A stretch of 64,000 nucleotides of DNA, from the NCBI GenBank assembly GCA_944472155.2, contig OX235271.1, positions 87,309,256 through 87,373,255 of the forward strand. The letters are read 5' to 3'. Origin of the DNA: Trichobilharzia szidati (Eukaryota; Platyhelminthes; Trematoda; Strigeidida; Schistosomatidae). Numbering within the stretch: position 1 is the stretch's first letter; each line of letters opens with the position of its first letter. The notes beneath the pieces are model-generated. The model was not told the origin of the DNA and ran no database searches. It saw only the letters and a program-made list of their open reading frames with translations. Below, piece after piece: positions 1 to 10,774 of this stretch. Made by a program: the position numbers and the translations under genes.

Positions 1-187
1 GGTTTCAAACGCCAAATAGGACGAAATGCGCATCCTGGATTCCACTGCTAGTCACCATCCACCAATTAAATACTAATTAAAAAGCCAGACATCGTCGAAG
101 CATCTGCTCAAGAAGCCGACATGCCAACCTGAGACCGAGCACTTCGGTCCAATCAATCGACAGAAAAATCCAAAATTCAATTAAATA
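1..187 (+). mobile_element. SINE-A (Smalpha-like hammerhead SINE), 3' part
   Basis: The window opens inside a hammerhead SINE. The 3' half of the ribozyme is visible: right side of helix II AGGAC, core GAAA, palindromic helix III ATGCGCAT, cleavage-site C, then helix I CTGGATTCC. The SINE tail follows, with the block CACTTCGGTCCAATCAATCG near 150 and an AT-rich end. The left part of the ribozyme core is absent or rearranged, and the window edge hides the rest. Family membership rests on the same blocks recurring at 4.2, 27.9, 44.8 and 53.0 kb. Confidence 0.75.
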
Positions 188-279
188 TATACAACGTTTT
201 GTTAGCGTTATTTTATAGTGGATAGATAGCGGCATTCCTATTATTCTATTACACATCATTTGAATATATTTTAGCATAT

Positions 280-722
280 TTCAAGCGTTGGTTTGTGAGG
301 ATTTGATTGGTTTCAGGATTTCATCATGAACTGACATCAGCTAGAGAACCACTGGAAAACCTGAGAGTACTGGACAGATGTTTCATTAGCCCATTTTGGG
401 ACTCTTCATCAGTACGTACCCAGGACCTTCTGGTTACAAGGCGAGCTAGCCCGTAGACCGTTAAGCCACTGAGACCCGACCCAACGGCCAGCCCATCAAT
501 TCTAACTTCTGACAATTCAAGATATGGTTCGACCACTAGCTGATGTCATCCATGGCGAGTATTTGTCCTCACACCCAACCTGCTGTACCGAACTAGTGAC
601 AACTTGTCGCTAGAACGCAAGGTAACTACCTACCTGAATAAGGCCAGTCACTAGTGAGAGTCAGATTGATATTCAATTGTTCGTTTGCATGGATTTGTTT
701 GGTTTCAGAATTTCATCATATT
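280..722 (-). mobile_element. SINE-B (tRNA-Thr-like hammerhead SINE) with head-to-tail junction
   Basis: Read on the minus strand: 5' leader, tRNA-like part (box A TGGCTTAACGG, box B region GAAGGTCCTGGGT), hammerhead region near 375-425, then the tail ending near 280. The ribozyme is decayed: C3 is A and helix II is altered. Beyond the 5' end (684-722) the tail of another copy lies in the same orientation, so this is a head-to-tail junction. Confidence 0.75.
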
Positions 723-761
723 TACTAACCATTGAATATGATAACAATTATTTTATTCTAG

Positions 762-999
762 GTTACATTAGATCAAGAGAAGAATGATAAGAAGAAATTA
801 GAACATGAATTGGAAGAATTAACACGAAATTGTGAAAATATTCGTCAACAAGCTAATGGACAACTTGAAGAAGCCAATAAGAAAATAGCCAATCTGATGA
901 GTCAAATAGAAGAAATGGGAAAACAACTTTCTGATCGTGATCATACAATTGATTGTTTACAACGACTTCGTACTGGTCAAAGTCTTTGTGGACGTAAAG
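762..999 (+). CDS. CROCC: Rootletin exon 1 of window (internal)
   Basis: Acceptor TATTCTAG at 754-761, donor AAAG|GTTTGT at 999/1000. It is read in frame from 762, encodes 79 codons and ends with one extra base (phase 1) that combines with exon 2 to give Glu. The protein starts VTLDQEKNDKKKLEHELEEL and is charged coiled coil. The exon is internal: the open frame runs up to the acceptor and the coiled coil starts mid-heptad. Upstream exons lie outside the window. Confidence 0.9.
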
Positions 1000-1249
1000 G
1001 TTTGTAATCGTGACAAGTATTTAAATTCTGCTTAAAGAGACTGAGTATACTTGTCAATAAAATTTAATAGTTTTGATGTGAACACTAGGCGAACAAACAA
1101 CTTGACAAATTTAATTTTTAAAAGTATTCTAAAGGCTCAGAAAGTGAGTGTTGAGTAGGGCTATCTCAAACAAAAGTGTTCATGCGACAGGAATATCCTT
1201 TGTTTCGACCTCTTTGAAATAAAACTAATACGTCAAACACTATCTATCT

Positions 1250-1868
1250 TATTATTATTCCCTTGGGTTCCGAGTGGAACATAGGGATTCAACAACACAC
1301 CTCCACTTTCTTCTATTCTCTGCAGTTCTCTTCAGCTGGCTAGCCAAACGATCGTCCATAATCTCTCATCTCCTCCCCATTAAAGGATCTCCTCTGTGCT
1401 ATCCTCGCACCGACGACCCACTCGTCATTTCTCATTGGGCTTCCACTCGAGCCATGGCCTGCATTGCTGGTGATATCATTCGATGGCCTCTTTTACGTGT
1501 GCCCAATCAATCTCCATTTTTTCTTACATATCTGTTGAGCGATCGGCTCTTGGTTGGTTTATTCATCGCCAGAGTTCCTTGTTGCTATTTCTTTTTCATC
1601 CGGCTGGCCATTTGATCTTCAGTATGGAGCCAGCCAGCGAAGGTGGTAGCTGTTGATAAAAGCCTGTGACCGGTTGAAAGTGCTTTCCGTGACGCACAGT
1701 GCAATTTTCTGACCCACGTAGAAGAAGTGACTTCACAACTGTGTTGAAAATCTTAGCGATGTTCTTCATGCTGAGTGCAGCGAAGATTTCCAAACTGATT
1801 TCAGGTTGATGAAGGTGCATCTTGCCTTTCCGATTCTGCCTTTGGGAAATTTTGAATGACACTGTCAA
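1250..1868 (-). mobile_element. RTE-1 LINE, 3' fragment
   Basis: Reverse complement matches the C-terminal and 3' UTR region of the nearly complete RTE-1 at 41.3-44.5 kb. The element's 3' end, TATGTTCCACTCGGAACCCA followed by AATAATAAT, lies at the left edge. The coding remnant is broken by stops and frameshifts. It is 5'-truncated, as usual for target-primed LINE copies. Confidence 0.8.
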
Positions 1869-1920
1869 TGTTTATAGTTTAATATCTATTTACCATAAAT
1901 TTTCAGACTTAAGCACGAAT

Positions 1921-2050
1921 TGTTTGGTTACGGGTATGATCACAAGATGACATAAGTTCGAGAACAATTGGAAAACTTGGAAGTACTAAACAACTGTTTC
2001 GTCCCAGCACGAGACTCTTCATCACTACGCACCTACCTGGATTTCGACTT
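1921..2050 (-). mobile_element. SINE-B fragment, degenerate
   Basis: Carries the SINE-B tail and hammerhead region in reverse orientation (tail near 1925-1990, GAAAC of the ribozyme near 2000, GATGAAGAGTC complement near 2015). The tRNA-like part is lost. Confidence 0.6.
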
Positions 2051-2052
2051 GT

Positions 2053-2877
2053 CATTATACGTATATCTCTTTAGCTTTTCATCTGAAACAAATCACGTAC
2101 ATTGTGATGTTATTCATGTCACTCTTCATGTAGTGAAGCAGTTAACTGTTTAATTAATTAAGGCTCAGGTTAATAAATTCAAAGGCTTTGTTCTAGCATA
2201 TCTGGTATTCACAAAGTAATACGTGAGTGTTAGTACAGATCTTAGCGTAATATACCTTACTGACAGAATAACAGCTTTTAGTTCCTTTCTGCTCTCGCTT
2301 AAACACCCAGAACTAGGCGTCAGTCAGCAATAGGCTGGGATATTACTCTTCTCCTACCCTTCGATTGACTAAATATCGTTTTCTCACCCCACATCTTTTA
2401 ATTATTTTCCTTTCCATTCATGAATACGGCGTACACATCCCCATGTTTCCCCCTTCTTACTCTAACAATTTTTTTCAGAAATCTGTCATATTTCTGGACA
2501 TTGATACTAATCTTAACAACCTTCTAGACATTGATTTTTTTTCTTCTGTGACTGTCTGTCATTGGTCATATTCAACAAGTTACGCTGATCTGTTTATTCC
2601 ATCTGAACTGTGTTTCGGTTAATTTATTTGATTGCTTAGTTTAATAATGAAAAGTTATTTAAAGTTGTAAATGTTTTGTATTACATATTGTACACATGTA
2701 ATTTGTACTAATTTGCATGGATAAAGGCCAAATAAGTTTATGGGACATATTTTTCAGGACTTACATCTACTACTTTTTATAGCTACCATAAGGCATATTG
2801 ACATTACGTTTGTGTTTGCATTGCGACAGATAGCAAGCAACGCAACGAGTAAGTAGGCATAAAATAAACCCACACCA
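2053..2877. other. Intronic sequence without recognised content
   Basis: No exon, tRNA or known repeat family of this window was recognised. Apparent open frames are short and AT-driven. Confidence 0.5.
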
Positions 2878-3088
2878 AAAAATGGAGGATCTAGATTTCT
2901 CCGATGATATTTGTCTGATTTTCCACAAACCGGAAGATACCCAAATGAAAAGCAACAAGTTGGCAGAAGAAGTATCCAAAAAAGATAGGCCTTCAGGTGA
3001 ACATAGAGAAAACAGAGGTGATGAAGATTCCTGGCCAACAGCAACAGCAACAACAACAGACAACAATCAGCATAAATTACAGAAACAT

Positions 3089-3117
3089 ATATATATATAC
3101 ATATATATATATATATT
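3089..3117. repeat. (AT)n microsatellite
   Basis: Alternating AT/ATAC run at the tail side of the nested SINE-D; probably the expanded SINE tail. Confidence 0.85.
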
Positions 3118-3293
3118 GATTTACAGCTTGATTCCACACCGTATTTTCAGTACAAGTATGGAATTTTCAGCATGGATATCGGTAGCCCAAATTCAGGCCG
3201 ACCATAGATATCGGGTGTGCGCCGGCAGGGGATCGAACCCCAGACCATGTGCATGGTCGGCGAGAGTCCTAACCACTGTGCCACCGACGCACA
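3118..3293 (-). mobile_element. SINE-D (tRNA-headed), nested in RTE-1
   Basis: On the minus strand a tRNA-like head reads GTGCGTCGGTGGCACAG with box B GGGTTCGATCCCC, nearly the same as the SINE-C head. The body differs and contains the inverted block ATTCCACACCGTATTTTCAG (plus strand). A second copy sits at 19655-19838. The internal pol III promoter boxes are visible. Confidence 0.75.
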
Positions 3294-3299
3294 TATAAA

Positions 3300-3378
3300 G
3301 ATATCTATAATTGTAGAGCCTGGAAGAGGAATTTATCGAAAAGAATATTCTTTGCTCGATTATTTGTGTTTTATAGAA
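3300..3378 (+). repeat. Fragment of hammerhead-bearing terminal repeat
   Basis: Contains GAGC ... TATCGAAAAGAATATTCTTTGCTC: helix I GAGC/GCTC, GAAA core and palindromic helix III AAGAATATTCTT. The CUGANGA segment is altered (CTGGAAGAGG). It is related to the repeat ends at 7051, 8228, 10345 and 25385. Confidence 0.55.
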
Positions 3379-4034
3379 ATCTGAAAGAAGCAACCTCCTT
3401 CACTTACCTACCTGCCGATGGAAATGATGAAGATATTGAAGCGAAGATCGGAAGAGAAAGGCAAGCTTTCATTACTCTCAAGTCTGTGTGGAGATCAACA
3501 GCACTCAGCATGGAAAATAACAATCAGATTTTCAACTTCAATGTGAAGTCAGTGCCACTTACTATACGGTTCAGAGACTTGGCGAGTCACGAAGGGCACT
3601 TCGAACAAACTACAGACTTTCATCAACAGCTTTCTTCGCCCAATAATCCAGATTAGATGGCCGGTCAGAAAAGATCAGCAACAGGGATCTCTAGAAGCGA
3701 ACCAACCCAGCAGAAACCAATTGTACAAAAAATATGCAGGAAGGAATGGAGGTGGATTGGCCATACTCTGAGAAAACAAACCATCACACGCCAGGCCATC
3801 ATTTGATTGGAACCTGAATGGGAAGCGGTGAGTTGGTCGTCAGTGCGAGGGAGACATGGAGGAGGTCGTGCAAAGAGGAGATGAAAGCATGTGGGCAGAC
3901 GTGGAGCCACGTGAAAACGTTGGCGAAGTGAACACAATGGAGACGTGCGGCTGAAGCCTTATGCTCCTCTAGGAACTAAAGTACACAATAATAACTGCAT
4001 TGAAAGCATTTAGGAGTACTTTTATCTCTTTTTT

Positions 4035-4245
4035 GATTTTCCCGTTGACCGATTGTACCGAAATGTTCGGCCTCTGCTAACATGTCATCTCCTTGTGTGG
4101 ATGCTTTGACGATGTCTGAGGATTAACTTGAAGTAATTTGGTAGATGGTGACCAGCATCTGATGAGTCCCAAGTGGGACAAAATGCGCCTCCTAGATTCC
4201 ACTGTCAGTCACCATCCACCGCATTACTTCACTTTAAGACTGTCA
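4035..4245 (+). mobile_element. SINE-A with inverted flanks
   Basis: A reverse-complement SINE-A tail (4035-4150) is followed by a plus-strand hammerhead: CTGATGAGTCCC, loop AAGT, GGGAC, then AAAA where GAAA is required (G12 to A). The start of a forward tail follows. The pieces flanking the ribozyme (about 4129-4152 and 4210-4234) are inverted repeats of each other. The tRNA-like part is missing. Confidence 0.7.
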
Positions 4246-4338
4246 TTTAATTTCAGTTAATTGGATACATTAAGTGTAGTTTTTTTTAAAAAAAAATTAT
4301 TAATGTGAACTGTATTGTTTCTTTTTTTTTCTAAACAG

Positions 4339-4682
4339 AAGGTGCAGATATCACTGATCCATCATCTCGTGCTTTAGTTGAAGAAACTCAAGCCTTATAT
4401 CAAACACTTAGAGAACTTTCTCAGTCAATACTCAACGATGATTTATTACCTCCTGATGTTCATGCTGGTGCTGCTGAGAATTGTTACCATCAGTCAAGAT
4501 CTCGTTCACCATGTTATGCTTCAAATCCAAAACTACCAATTCATAGCTTCCAAAATTCAAGAGCAGGAGCATACGGGCGAACTGGATCACCACCACCGCC
4601 AATGAATAGTACAAATGCATGTTATTGGGCTGATTCAACTCTGTCAGCTGTTCAAGCAGCCCTTCATAAACGTGGACTACAG
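4339..4682 (+). CDS. CROCC: Rootletin exon 2 of window
   Basis: Acceptor TCTAAACAG at 4330-4338, donor CAG|GTAAGA at 4682/4683. Phase 1 to 0, 115 codons including the split Glu. It encodes a short coiled coil (VEETQALYQTLRELSQSIL), then a Ser/Pro-rich linker with RSRSP and GSPPPPM, and ends STLSAVQAALHKRGLQ. That ending lines up with vertebrate rootletin STLALIHSALHKRQLQ (recalled), which also follows a Ser/Pro/Arg linker. The linker is a likely regulatory or phosphorylated hinge (inference). Confidence 0.93.
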
Positions 4683-4859
4683 GTAAGAAGCATTTTGATA
4701 GAAGTCTCAACTAAAATACTTTAGTAGTTATGGTCAGTGAAATAAATAATTCACCAATCAGATTTATTTCTAATCGTTTATGTGAATCAGTTTGATGACT
4801 GCATCCTTTACAGTCATTACTTACTAATACTTAAAAATCATTTCTACATTACAAAACAG

Positions 4860-5483
4860 GTTTCCGATCTAAATGCAAAACTGAACAGCACAAAAGATCA
4901 GTGTGAGTCAATTAAACATCAACTGGATGATAGTGAAAATGAAAGACGAAACTTAGAACGTCAATTGATTGACATGCGATCAGAATTAGACAGTATGAAA
5001 AGAGAAAAAGAAGATATGGGAAGAGAAATAAAAAGAATCACAGCAAATGTTCAATCTTTGAGCAGTGAAAAAACAGATTTAGAGAGATTACGTTCAAATA
5101 TGTCTGATGAACTGAAAGGTCTACAAGGTGAACTAGAACGTGTACAAAATGCTTATGGGGAATTACGTAAAAATAGAGATGCATTAGAAGAAGAACTGTC
5201 CTGTGCACAACGTGATGCTGATAGATGCTTAAGAGAATCAGAACGTTGTCAACGTTGTATTGATACACTTGAAGAACGTTTATCAGTTGAACGAGAAGAA
5301 GGAACAAATCTGAGAAGCACCCTACAAAAAGCTAAACTCGATGCTGAAATTAAAGCTAAAGAATTGGCAGATATTCAAGAGGCTCTGTCAAGAGCAGAAA
5401 CGCGTAAGGCGGAACAAGAAAGTGAAATAGCACGACTTCGATCAGATGAAGCAACATTGGGTGAACATTTAGCCAAATGTCAG
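4860..5483 (+). CDS. CROCC: Rootletin exon 3 of window (longest exon)
   Basis: Acceptor AAAACAG at 4853-4859, donor CAG|GTAAGC at 5483/5484. Phase 0 to 0, 208 codons. The intron before it is only 177 bp and free of repeats. The product is continuous coiled coil with blocks such as LDDSENERRNLERQL, RKNRDALEEEL and EALSRAETRKAEQESEIARL, the last resembling the vertebrate EALSRATLQRD region. Cys residues (RCQRC, ACQ-type positions) are more frequent than in the vertebrate protein. Confidence 0.94.
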
Positions 5484-5810
5484 GTAAGCACTTGCAAATT
5501 TATGTACTGTCACATTTTGATTTTGAATAAATGGCAGTTTTACATGCAGAGTAAACACTTAACTAAGATGTGTACGCATGTTACCGTAGCCTGGACTATT
5601 GTATTCAATAGTTTACTTACAATAATCTTCATTCAAAAGTCTTTTAATAACATTCTTATTGAAATGTTTCAGTATTATTAGTCATTAAATATATGTTAAG
5701 TATATTCTATTGCAATTAAGTTAATAATATTACTCAAACAGACATACTTTTCCACTACTTTTAGTCTTCTTAAGTGTTATATTCTTAAAAAGAATTAAAT
5801 CAAAACTGTC

Positions 5811-6110
5811 AGCTAGTTTCTTTGAATTATTAGGAATGTGTCATCTACGTAATGTATCCAAATTTTGGGTTTGATCTTTGGTAGGATTATGTTTTCGAGT
5901 CTTTGCATCACAACTTCTGTAATCAAACTTGATATAGGTGATCCCATGGGTGTTCCTTTAATTTGTTCATATATTTGGCCGTCAGATACAAAACTGCCAA
6001 TTTGCGGTCTACACAGTTCCAGGTGAAATCCCACCACAGTCTCCCTCGGAAACCAAAATTATTCAGATCACAATGCGCATGTGATCTGCTTGATATCATA
6101 AATGGCAATC
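5811..6110 (-). mobile_element. Penelope-like element, reverse transcriptase fragment
   Basis: Minus-strand frame shows IKGTPMGSPISSLI followed by WIHYVDDTFLII, the two diagnostic PLE reverse-transcriptase boxes including the catalytic YVDD. Upstream and downstream coding is missing. The sequence type differs from the 37-kb PLE (GTPMGSPIS against GVAMGSPLGP). Confidence 0.8.
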
Positions 6111-6127
6111 AATGAAAGCATGAGTAA

Positions 6128-6865
6128 ATGTATGACGCTATATACTACTTACTGTTTGATATGAGTAGTTGTGTAGCTAGCACATCAATCAGCAGTGCTT
6201 GCAAAGCAGATCCATGTGAACTAAAATATCGGACTGTCATTCTGGTAGTTTGCGGTGGATATCATCAGCGGTGTGTTCGAGTTCACTCAGCCCAGAGAGC
6301 TGAGTCAGTTCATACCACACGAATTCTAGCCAGCTACTTAGCCGAAACTGACAATATGTTGGATCGAATTCATGATTTGCAATATACGCAGATGGAGGTG
6401 AAATTTCACCATAGTTTTTTCTTTGGAAACTGCTTTGTGTGAGTGGTATTCAACTACTCAAATCAGTCCATCAGTAGTATACAGTGTCATGCATTTATGT
6501 TTGCTTTCTTGATAGCCATCTATGGTATCAAGCAGACCATATACAGCGATCTGAATAATGTCCGTTTCCATTGGAAACTATGGTATAATTTCACTTCTAA
6601 TCGCTAATCAATGTGCAGTTTGTGAATTTGATGTAAGGTGTGACAAGTTCGCCCAAGTAGTTAAACAGCATTCGGGTGTTTTGGACTGATTCAGCTCTCT
6701 GAGCTTAGTCCATCCGAGTACATCACTGATGATATCCTCTTCAAACGACCAGAATGACCGTCCGATATTTCAAGCCATATGGATCTGGTTTGTAAGCACT
6801 GCTGATTGATGTGAGTGCTATACAACTACTCAAATCAGTTAATCAGCAGTATGTATCACATCATA
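6128..6865. repeat. Foldback repeat, arms about 290 bp
   Basis: Left arm 6135-6425 and right arm 6575-6865 are imperfect inverted copies. For example, ATCAATCAGCAGTGCTTGCA near 6184 matches the complement near 6800, and both carry a GCTGAGT/GACTCAGC segment. A loop of about 150 bp separates them. No coding capacity is recognised. A related fragment lies at 32500-32655. Confidence 0.75.
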
Positions 6866-7050
6866 AGTCTAAGTGTATTTCTGTCAGCATTTATTAAACA
6901 AATTTCATTTAAAATTAGATGTAAATAACTTTTTTGTTGTTGAGGAAAATAGAGGTTAGCTGTAACAGCTTATTGTAAACAATGTACATTTATACAGAAT
7001 TTTCGAAAATCGTTAGGTTAATGGAGTTGCTACAATCTAACTTATTTGTA

Positions 7051-8228
7051 AATTAAAAGTCAATCTGAACGAAGAATATTCTTTTCAATAATTTCTCTCC
7101 AGGTTCTTATGATTATAAAATATAATATTTGTTATTCATTATAATAAATGTTTTCTTGTATTTCCCAATGAATGAAAAACAAAACAATATTGTTTTTATT
7201 GACGTTTCGCCATTCAGTGCTAATAGCTTTACCAAAGTATTATTAAATTATTTATAATATCTGTTGTCGTTACAATAATGGCTAGTTATGCGGCGGATAC
7301 ATTTTTTAACGTAGAATAACAGATTAGTTATGAGGTGTCAAAATAAATAGTCGTATTTGTGTGACAAACGTGCTAGACTGAAATCGATTACAAAATACTG
7401 TGAAATGGGAGACAGTGGTGGTGATTAGTCATAATACATTTGTAGAGTGTGGGGTAGGAAAAATTGACAAGTCAGTTCAAGGTTATAAAAGGTGTCAAGT
7501 GAGTGGCTAGCACAAAGTGGTATGTATTAAAGAGGAGATAGTAAGACTGTAATGAGAGGTTCATAATGAAATAACGAATGTGTGAAATGAAACAGGTGGA
7601 GGCATATATTGATGACGGTAATAATAATAATGGTAATAATAATAATTGAAATAATAAGCAAAGAAAGAAAAAAACCAAGAGGGTTAAGGATGGATTGATG
7701 ATTCTTCTTTTCACCAAGAGTGCTTCTTGGTTTTTTTCTTTCTTTGCTTATTATTTCAATTATTATTATTATTACCATTATTATTATTACCGTCATCAAT
7801 ATATGCCTCCACCTGTTTCATTTCACACATTGGTTATTTCATTATGAACCTCTCATTTAAGTCTTACTATCTCCTCTTTGATACATGCTACTTATTACTA
7901 GCCACTCACCTGACACATTTTATAACCTTGAACTGACTTCACAATTTTCCTACGCCACATTGTACGAATCTATTATGACTAATCACCACCATTGTCTCAC
8001 ATATTACAATATTTTGTAATCGATTTCAGCCCAGAGCACATTTGTCACCCAAATACGACTATTTATTTTGACACCCCATAACTAATCTGTTATTCTACGA
8101 AGAAATGTATCCGCCGCATAACTGGCAATTATTGTAACGACAACAAATATTATATTTTGTAATTGTAGGAACCTGAAGAGGAGAAATTATTGAAAGGAAT
8201 ATTCTTCGTTCAGACTGACTTTTAATTC
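7051..8228. repeat. Long foldback element with hammerhead-like ends
   Basis: Left arm 7051-7682 and right arm 7723-8228 are inverted copies around a loop of about 40 bp. The left arm has about 120 extra bases (around 7135-7258). The outer ends both contain GAAC/GTTC helix I sequences and a palindromic AAGAATATTCTT-type helix III. The right end keeps a near-complete hammerhead core (separate entry). Long open frames inside come from simple ATT-rich sequence and are not taken as genes. It may be an inverted pair of PLE terminal repeats (inference). Confidence 0.75.
8169..8211 (+). ncRNA. Hammerhead-like ribozyme motif at foldback end
   Basis: Order on the plus strand: helix I GAAC (8169-8172), CTGAAGA (8173-8179), a poor helix II (8180-8191), GAA (8192-8194), helix III AGGAATATTCTT (8195-8206), cleavage C at 8207, helix I GTTC (8208-8211). 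All invariant bases are present. Helix II closes only with a G.U pair, so activity is doubtful. Confidence 0.5.
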
Positions 8229-8317
8229 ATGATATGGGAATATTTCAATTCGCAGAAGTATTTAGGTTAATACTGAAGGCTAAATTAACTTACGCACAAT
8301 TAAAAAAAATTTTCTAT

Positions 8318-8522
8318 TCCCTTACATTCCCAGTGGAACATAGGGATTCAAGCTAGAGGCTTGAAGTCTCGGTAGCAGTGGTTATTTAATTTGCGGGATG
8401 GGGTTGCTAGCCTCATGCCCGACTTTCCCTCTTTACTAGTGTTATTACTGGCTTAGCGAGGTAAAGGTGTGTGTCGGCTGGGGATCGAACCCCGGGCCAC
8501 ATGCGTGGCTGACGAGATACAC
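8318..8522 (-). mobile_element. SINE-C
   Basis: Reverse orientation: the tail TGTTCCACTGGGAATGTAAG lies at the left and tRNA-like box B GGGTTCGATCCCC near 8490. The body contains the complement of GCTAGCCTCATGCCCGACTT. The 5' tRNA end is truncated. Confidence 0.8.
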
Positions 8523-8814
8523 ACAATAGGATTCTCAAAAAAGTTTACGTTTCAGAAACTAATTAACAATACTTACATCCATTCATGTATTACTCCACTT
8601 GATAGAAATCGAGTTATCATTCACATTATTAATGTTAATCATATATATATGTGCTAAGGTATTGTCTCAGAAATATCAATGCAGGAAGTGTCAGTTTTAT
8701 TGGTTCACTCATTACTAGAGGAAAAAATATTTCACCACTATGCACGATTCACTAAGATTCCTGAAAATTTTTACTAAAAACTCTAGACATACTTTTCTGA
8801 CTTTATTTTTTTTC

Positions 8815-9950
8815 TTTTTTTTTGTGAGTGTTTCAAGTGGGACATAAGGATTCGGAAACTCATCTTCATTTCACTCGATTCTCTGACATCATTTTCAAGT
8901 GATTCCATCACTACCCGCAAGGTTTCACTTTCTCTCCGCATAATCTTCTCCATGTTGTCGTTTCCCCTCTGGTTTACACTCGATAGTCTGATGTGTGGTG
9001 TCACTTAACGACCTATTCGGTATAAATCCAGTCCTGCTCCAATTCCTTCTTCATATTTGTTGGGTAATAGTTTCTTGGTTGATTCGCTGCCACAGTTCCT
9101 TGTCGCTCATCCTCTCCAGCGGACCATTTGAGCTTCAGTATAAAGTGAAGGGGGTAGCTGTTGATGAAGACCAGAAACTTACTAGACATACTTTTCGTGA
9201 CACTGTGCTAAGTATTTAAATGCTACAGAAGCACAGACTTCAGGTCAATGCTAAAAATTCCAATCTTGTTCTATGTGCTTCCCACTTATTTCAAAGCTTA
9301 TCTTGCTTTCTCGATCTGGTTCCATCTGGCTCTGATTTCCCCATGTATTTGAAACGATGCTTCCAAGTAATTGAAGTAAACAACTTACCTTAGATTTCTC
9401 CTTTGATGGTGACTGTTGTTTGCTGTTAGTCGCATATCTTCATCACATCTGTCTTGTCTATGTTCACCTGAAGACTTAACTTCTCTGACAGTTCTGACAA
9501 CCTATTGGTTTCCACCTGTAGATCTTCGAGCCTGTGTGGTAATAGACATAAATGGTACACAAAATCCAGACCTTCTGGGATCTTTTTGGTAGTCCAACAT
9601 ATGCTTGTCTTCTCACTTTCTACAGTCCGCATGCTTAAACCCACTACAATCAGGAATGTCATCAGTGATAGTAAGCAACTTTGTCTTACTCCAATTCTCA
9701 CTTTAAAACCTTCGGTGAGCTTTACTTTGTGAAATACTTGGCATGTGATATCATCATATACTTGCTGAATGTGATTCACGTCTGTTTGTGCCACTGTACT
9801 CCTTAAAAGCAGTTGCCAAGTTACTTCACAGTCAACGCTGTTGAAGGACATTTTAAAGTCAATGAAGTTGAGGCAAAGGGTAGACTGAAATTTGATTCTC
9901 GCATGACTTGGTTTTCTTGGATCCTGCCTACTGACGTCTTTCATCCAAGA
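8815..9950 (-). mobile_element. RTE-1 LINE, 3' half, degenerate
   Basis: The minus-strand frame at 9426-9944 matches RTE-1 reverse transcriptase: CLNFIDFKMSFNSVDCEVTW, TGVRQ-type box as IGVRQSCLLS, and LDFVYHLCLL where the catalytic FADD should be. The C-terminal and 3' UTR part extends to about 8823. The catalytic dyad is lost. Confidence 0.8.
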
Positions 9951-10334
9951 TATGTTTCAGTCATATCTTTCTCAAATATTTTATTATCATTTAGTTTAGG
10001 TTTATACAGGAGAGAAAATTTAGTTTGATAGACTGAATGATTGAGAAATCATTGTGGGTGGAAGCATAGATGTGTCTGATTGCAAGTTCCTGCACTTCAA
10101 ACTAACACATTAAGAAAGAGAACAAAGACATAATCACATAATAATAATAACGCTTAAAACAGAGAATAATTTATGCAAGTACTTTACGTACGTGTAAAAC
10201 TTGACCATTGTTGTATTATGTGATTTGATATCACTTCACTTGTTATATATAGCAAACAGTGAATGTCAACTTTTGAAAAATGATATTTGTTTACCTCGTG
10301 AAATACTTGGTAATTTAAACAAATACAAAAAGTG

Positions 10335-10395
10335 ATTACTGAACAAAGAATATTCATTTCGATAACTTCATCATTAGGTTCTACAGTTATGTATC
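10335..10395 (-). repeat. Hammerhead-bearing terminal repeat fragment
   Basis: The complement reads GAACCTAATGATGAAGTTAT then CGAAATGAATATTCTTTGTTC: helix I GAAC/GTTC, GAAA and a near-palindromic helix III. Three extra bases interrupt the CUGANGA segment. Similar to 25376-25425. Confidence 0.5.
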
Positions 10396-10774
10396 TAGAA
10401 TAATGAAAGAATGGATTGTTATTGACAACATTTGTTGTTTTTTCAAGAGTAACATCGATTCACTTAGATCAGAATTCCAAAAGTTATTTGCAGTTAGACT
10501 GTTAGTAGATTATAGTCCAAAATATATGTGTGTATGTGGTAATATGTAAAATTGTAATACTGAATTGAACACCAGTATTGTAAAGTAAATGACTATGAAT
10601 AATCAGAACAAGATGATTTAGATTCTTCTTCAATCTCTACAGTTATAAATCCATGAATAAGAATATGATTATGAATAACAAGGAATGTATAGTAATAAGT
10701 TCTCACTAGTCATGTTCATATTAATTTCTATTCACATGGATGAATGACCATGTCAAGGACGGGGGTAGATTAGA

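Larger units (their letters stand above)
2878..3995 (+). mobile_element. RTE-1 LINE, 3' third, interrupted by a nested SINE-D
   Basis: Starts in the reverse transcriptase at LDFSDDICLI, which keeps the catalytic DD of the FADD-type box. The thumb and C-terminal part resume after 3378 (EATSFTYL...) and run to the RTE-1 3' end (CTCTAGGAAC near 3970). The stretch between about 3085 and 3378 is foreign: an AT microsatellite, SINE-D and a hammerhead-like terminal repeat piece. Frameshifts and stops make this a dead copy. Confidence 0.8.

Noticed and set aside
5038..5307. Minus-strand 89-codon open frame opposite exon 3
   Set aside because: Shadow of the sense coding exon; Leu/Val/His composition is the complement of Glu/Lys/Gln codons.
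7472..7936. Open frames of 70-90 codons on both strands in the 7.5-7.9 kb region
   Set aside because: They are mirror translations of the two arms of one foldback repeat and consist of Ile/Leu-rich low-complexity sequence.
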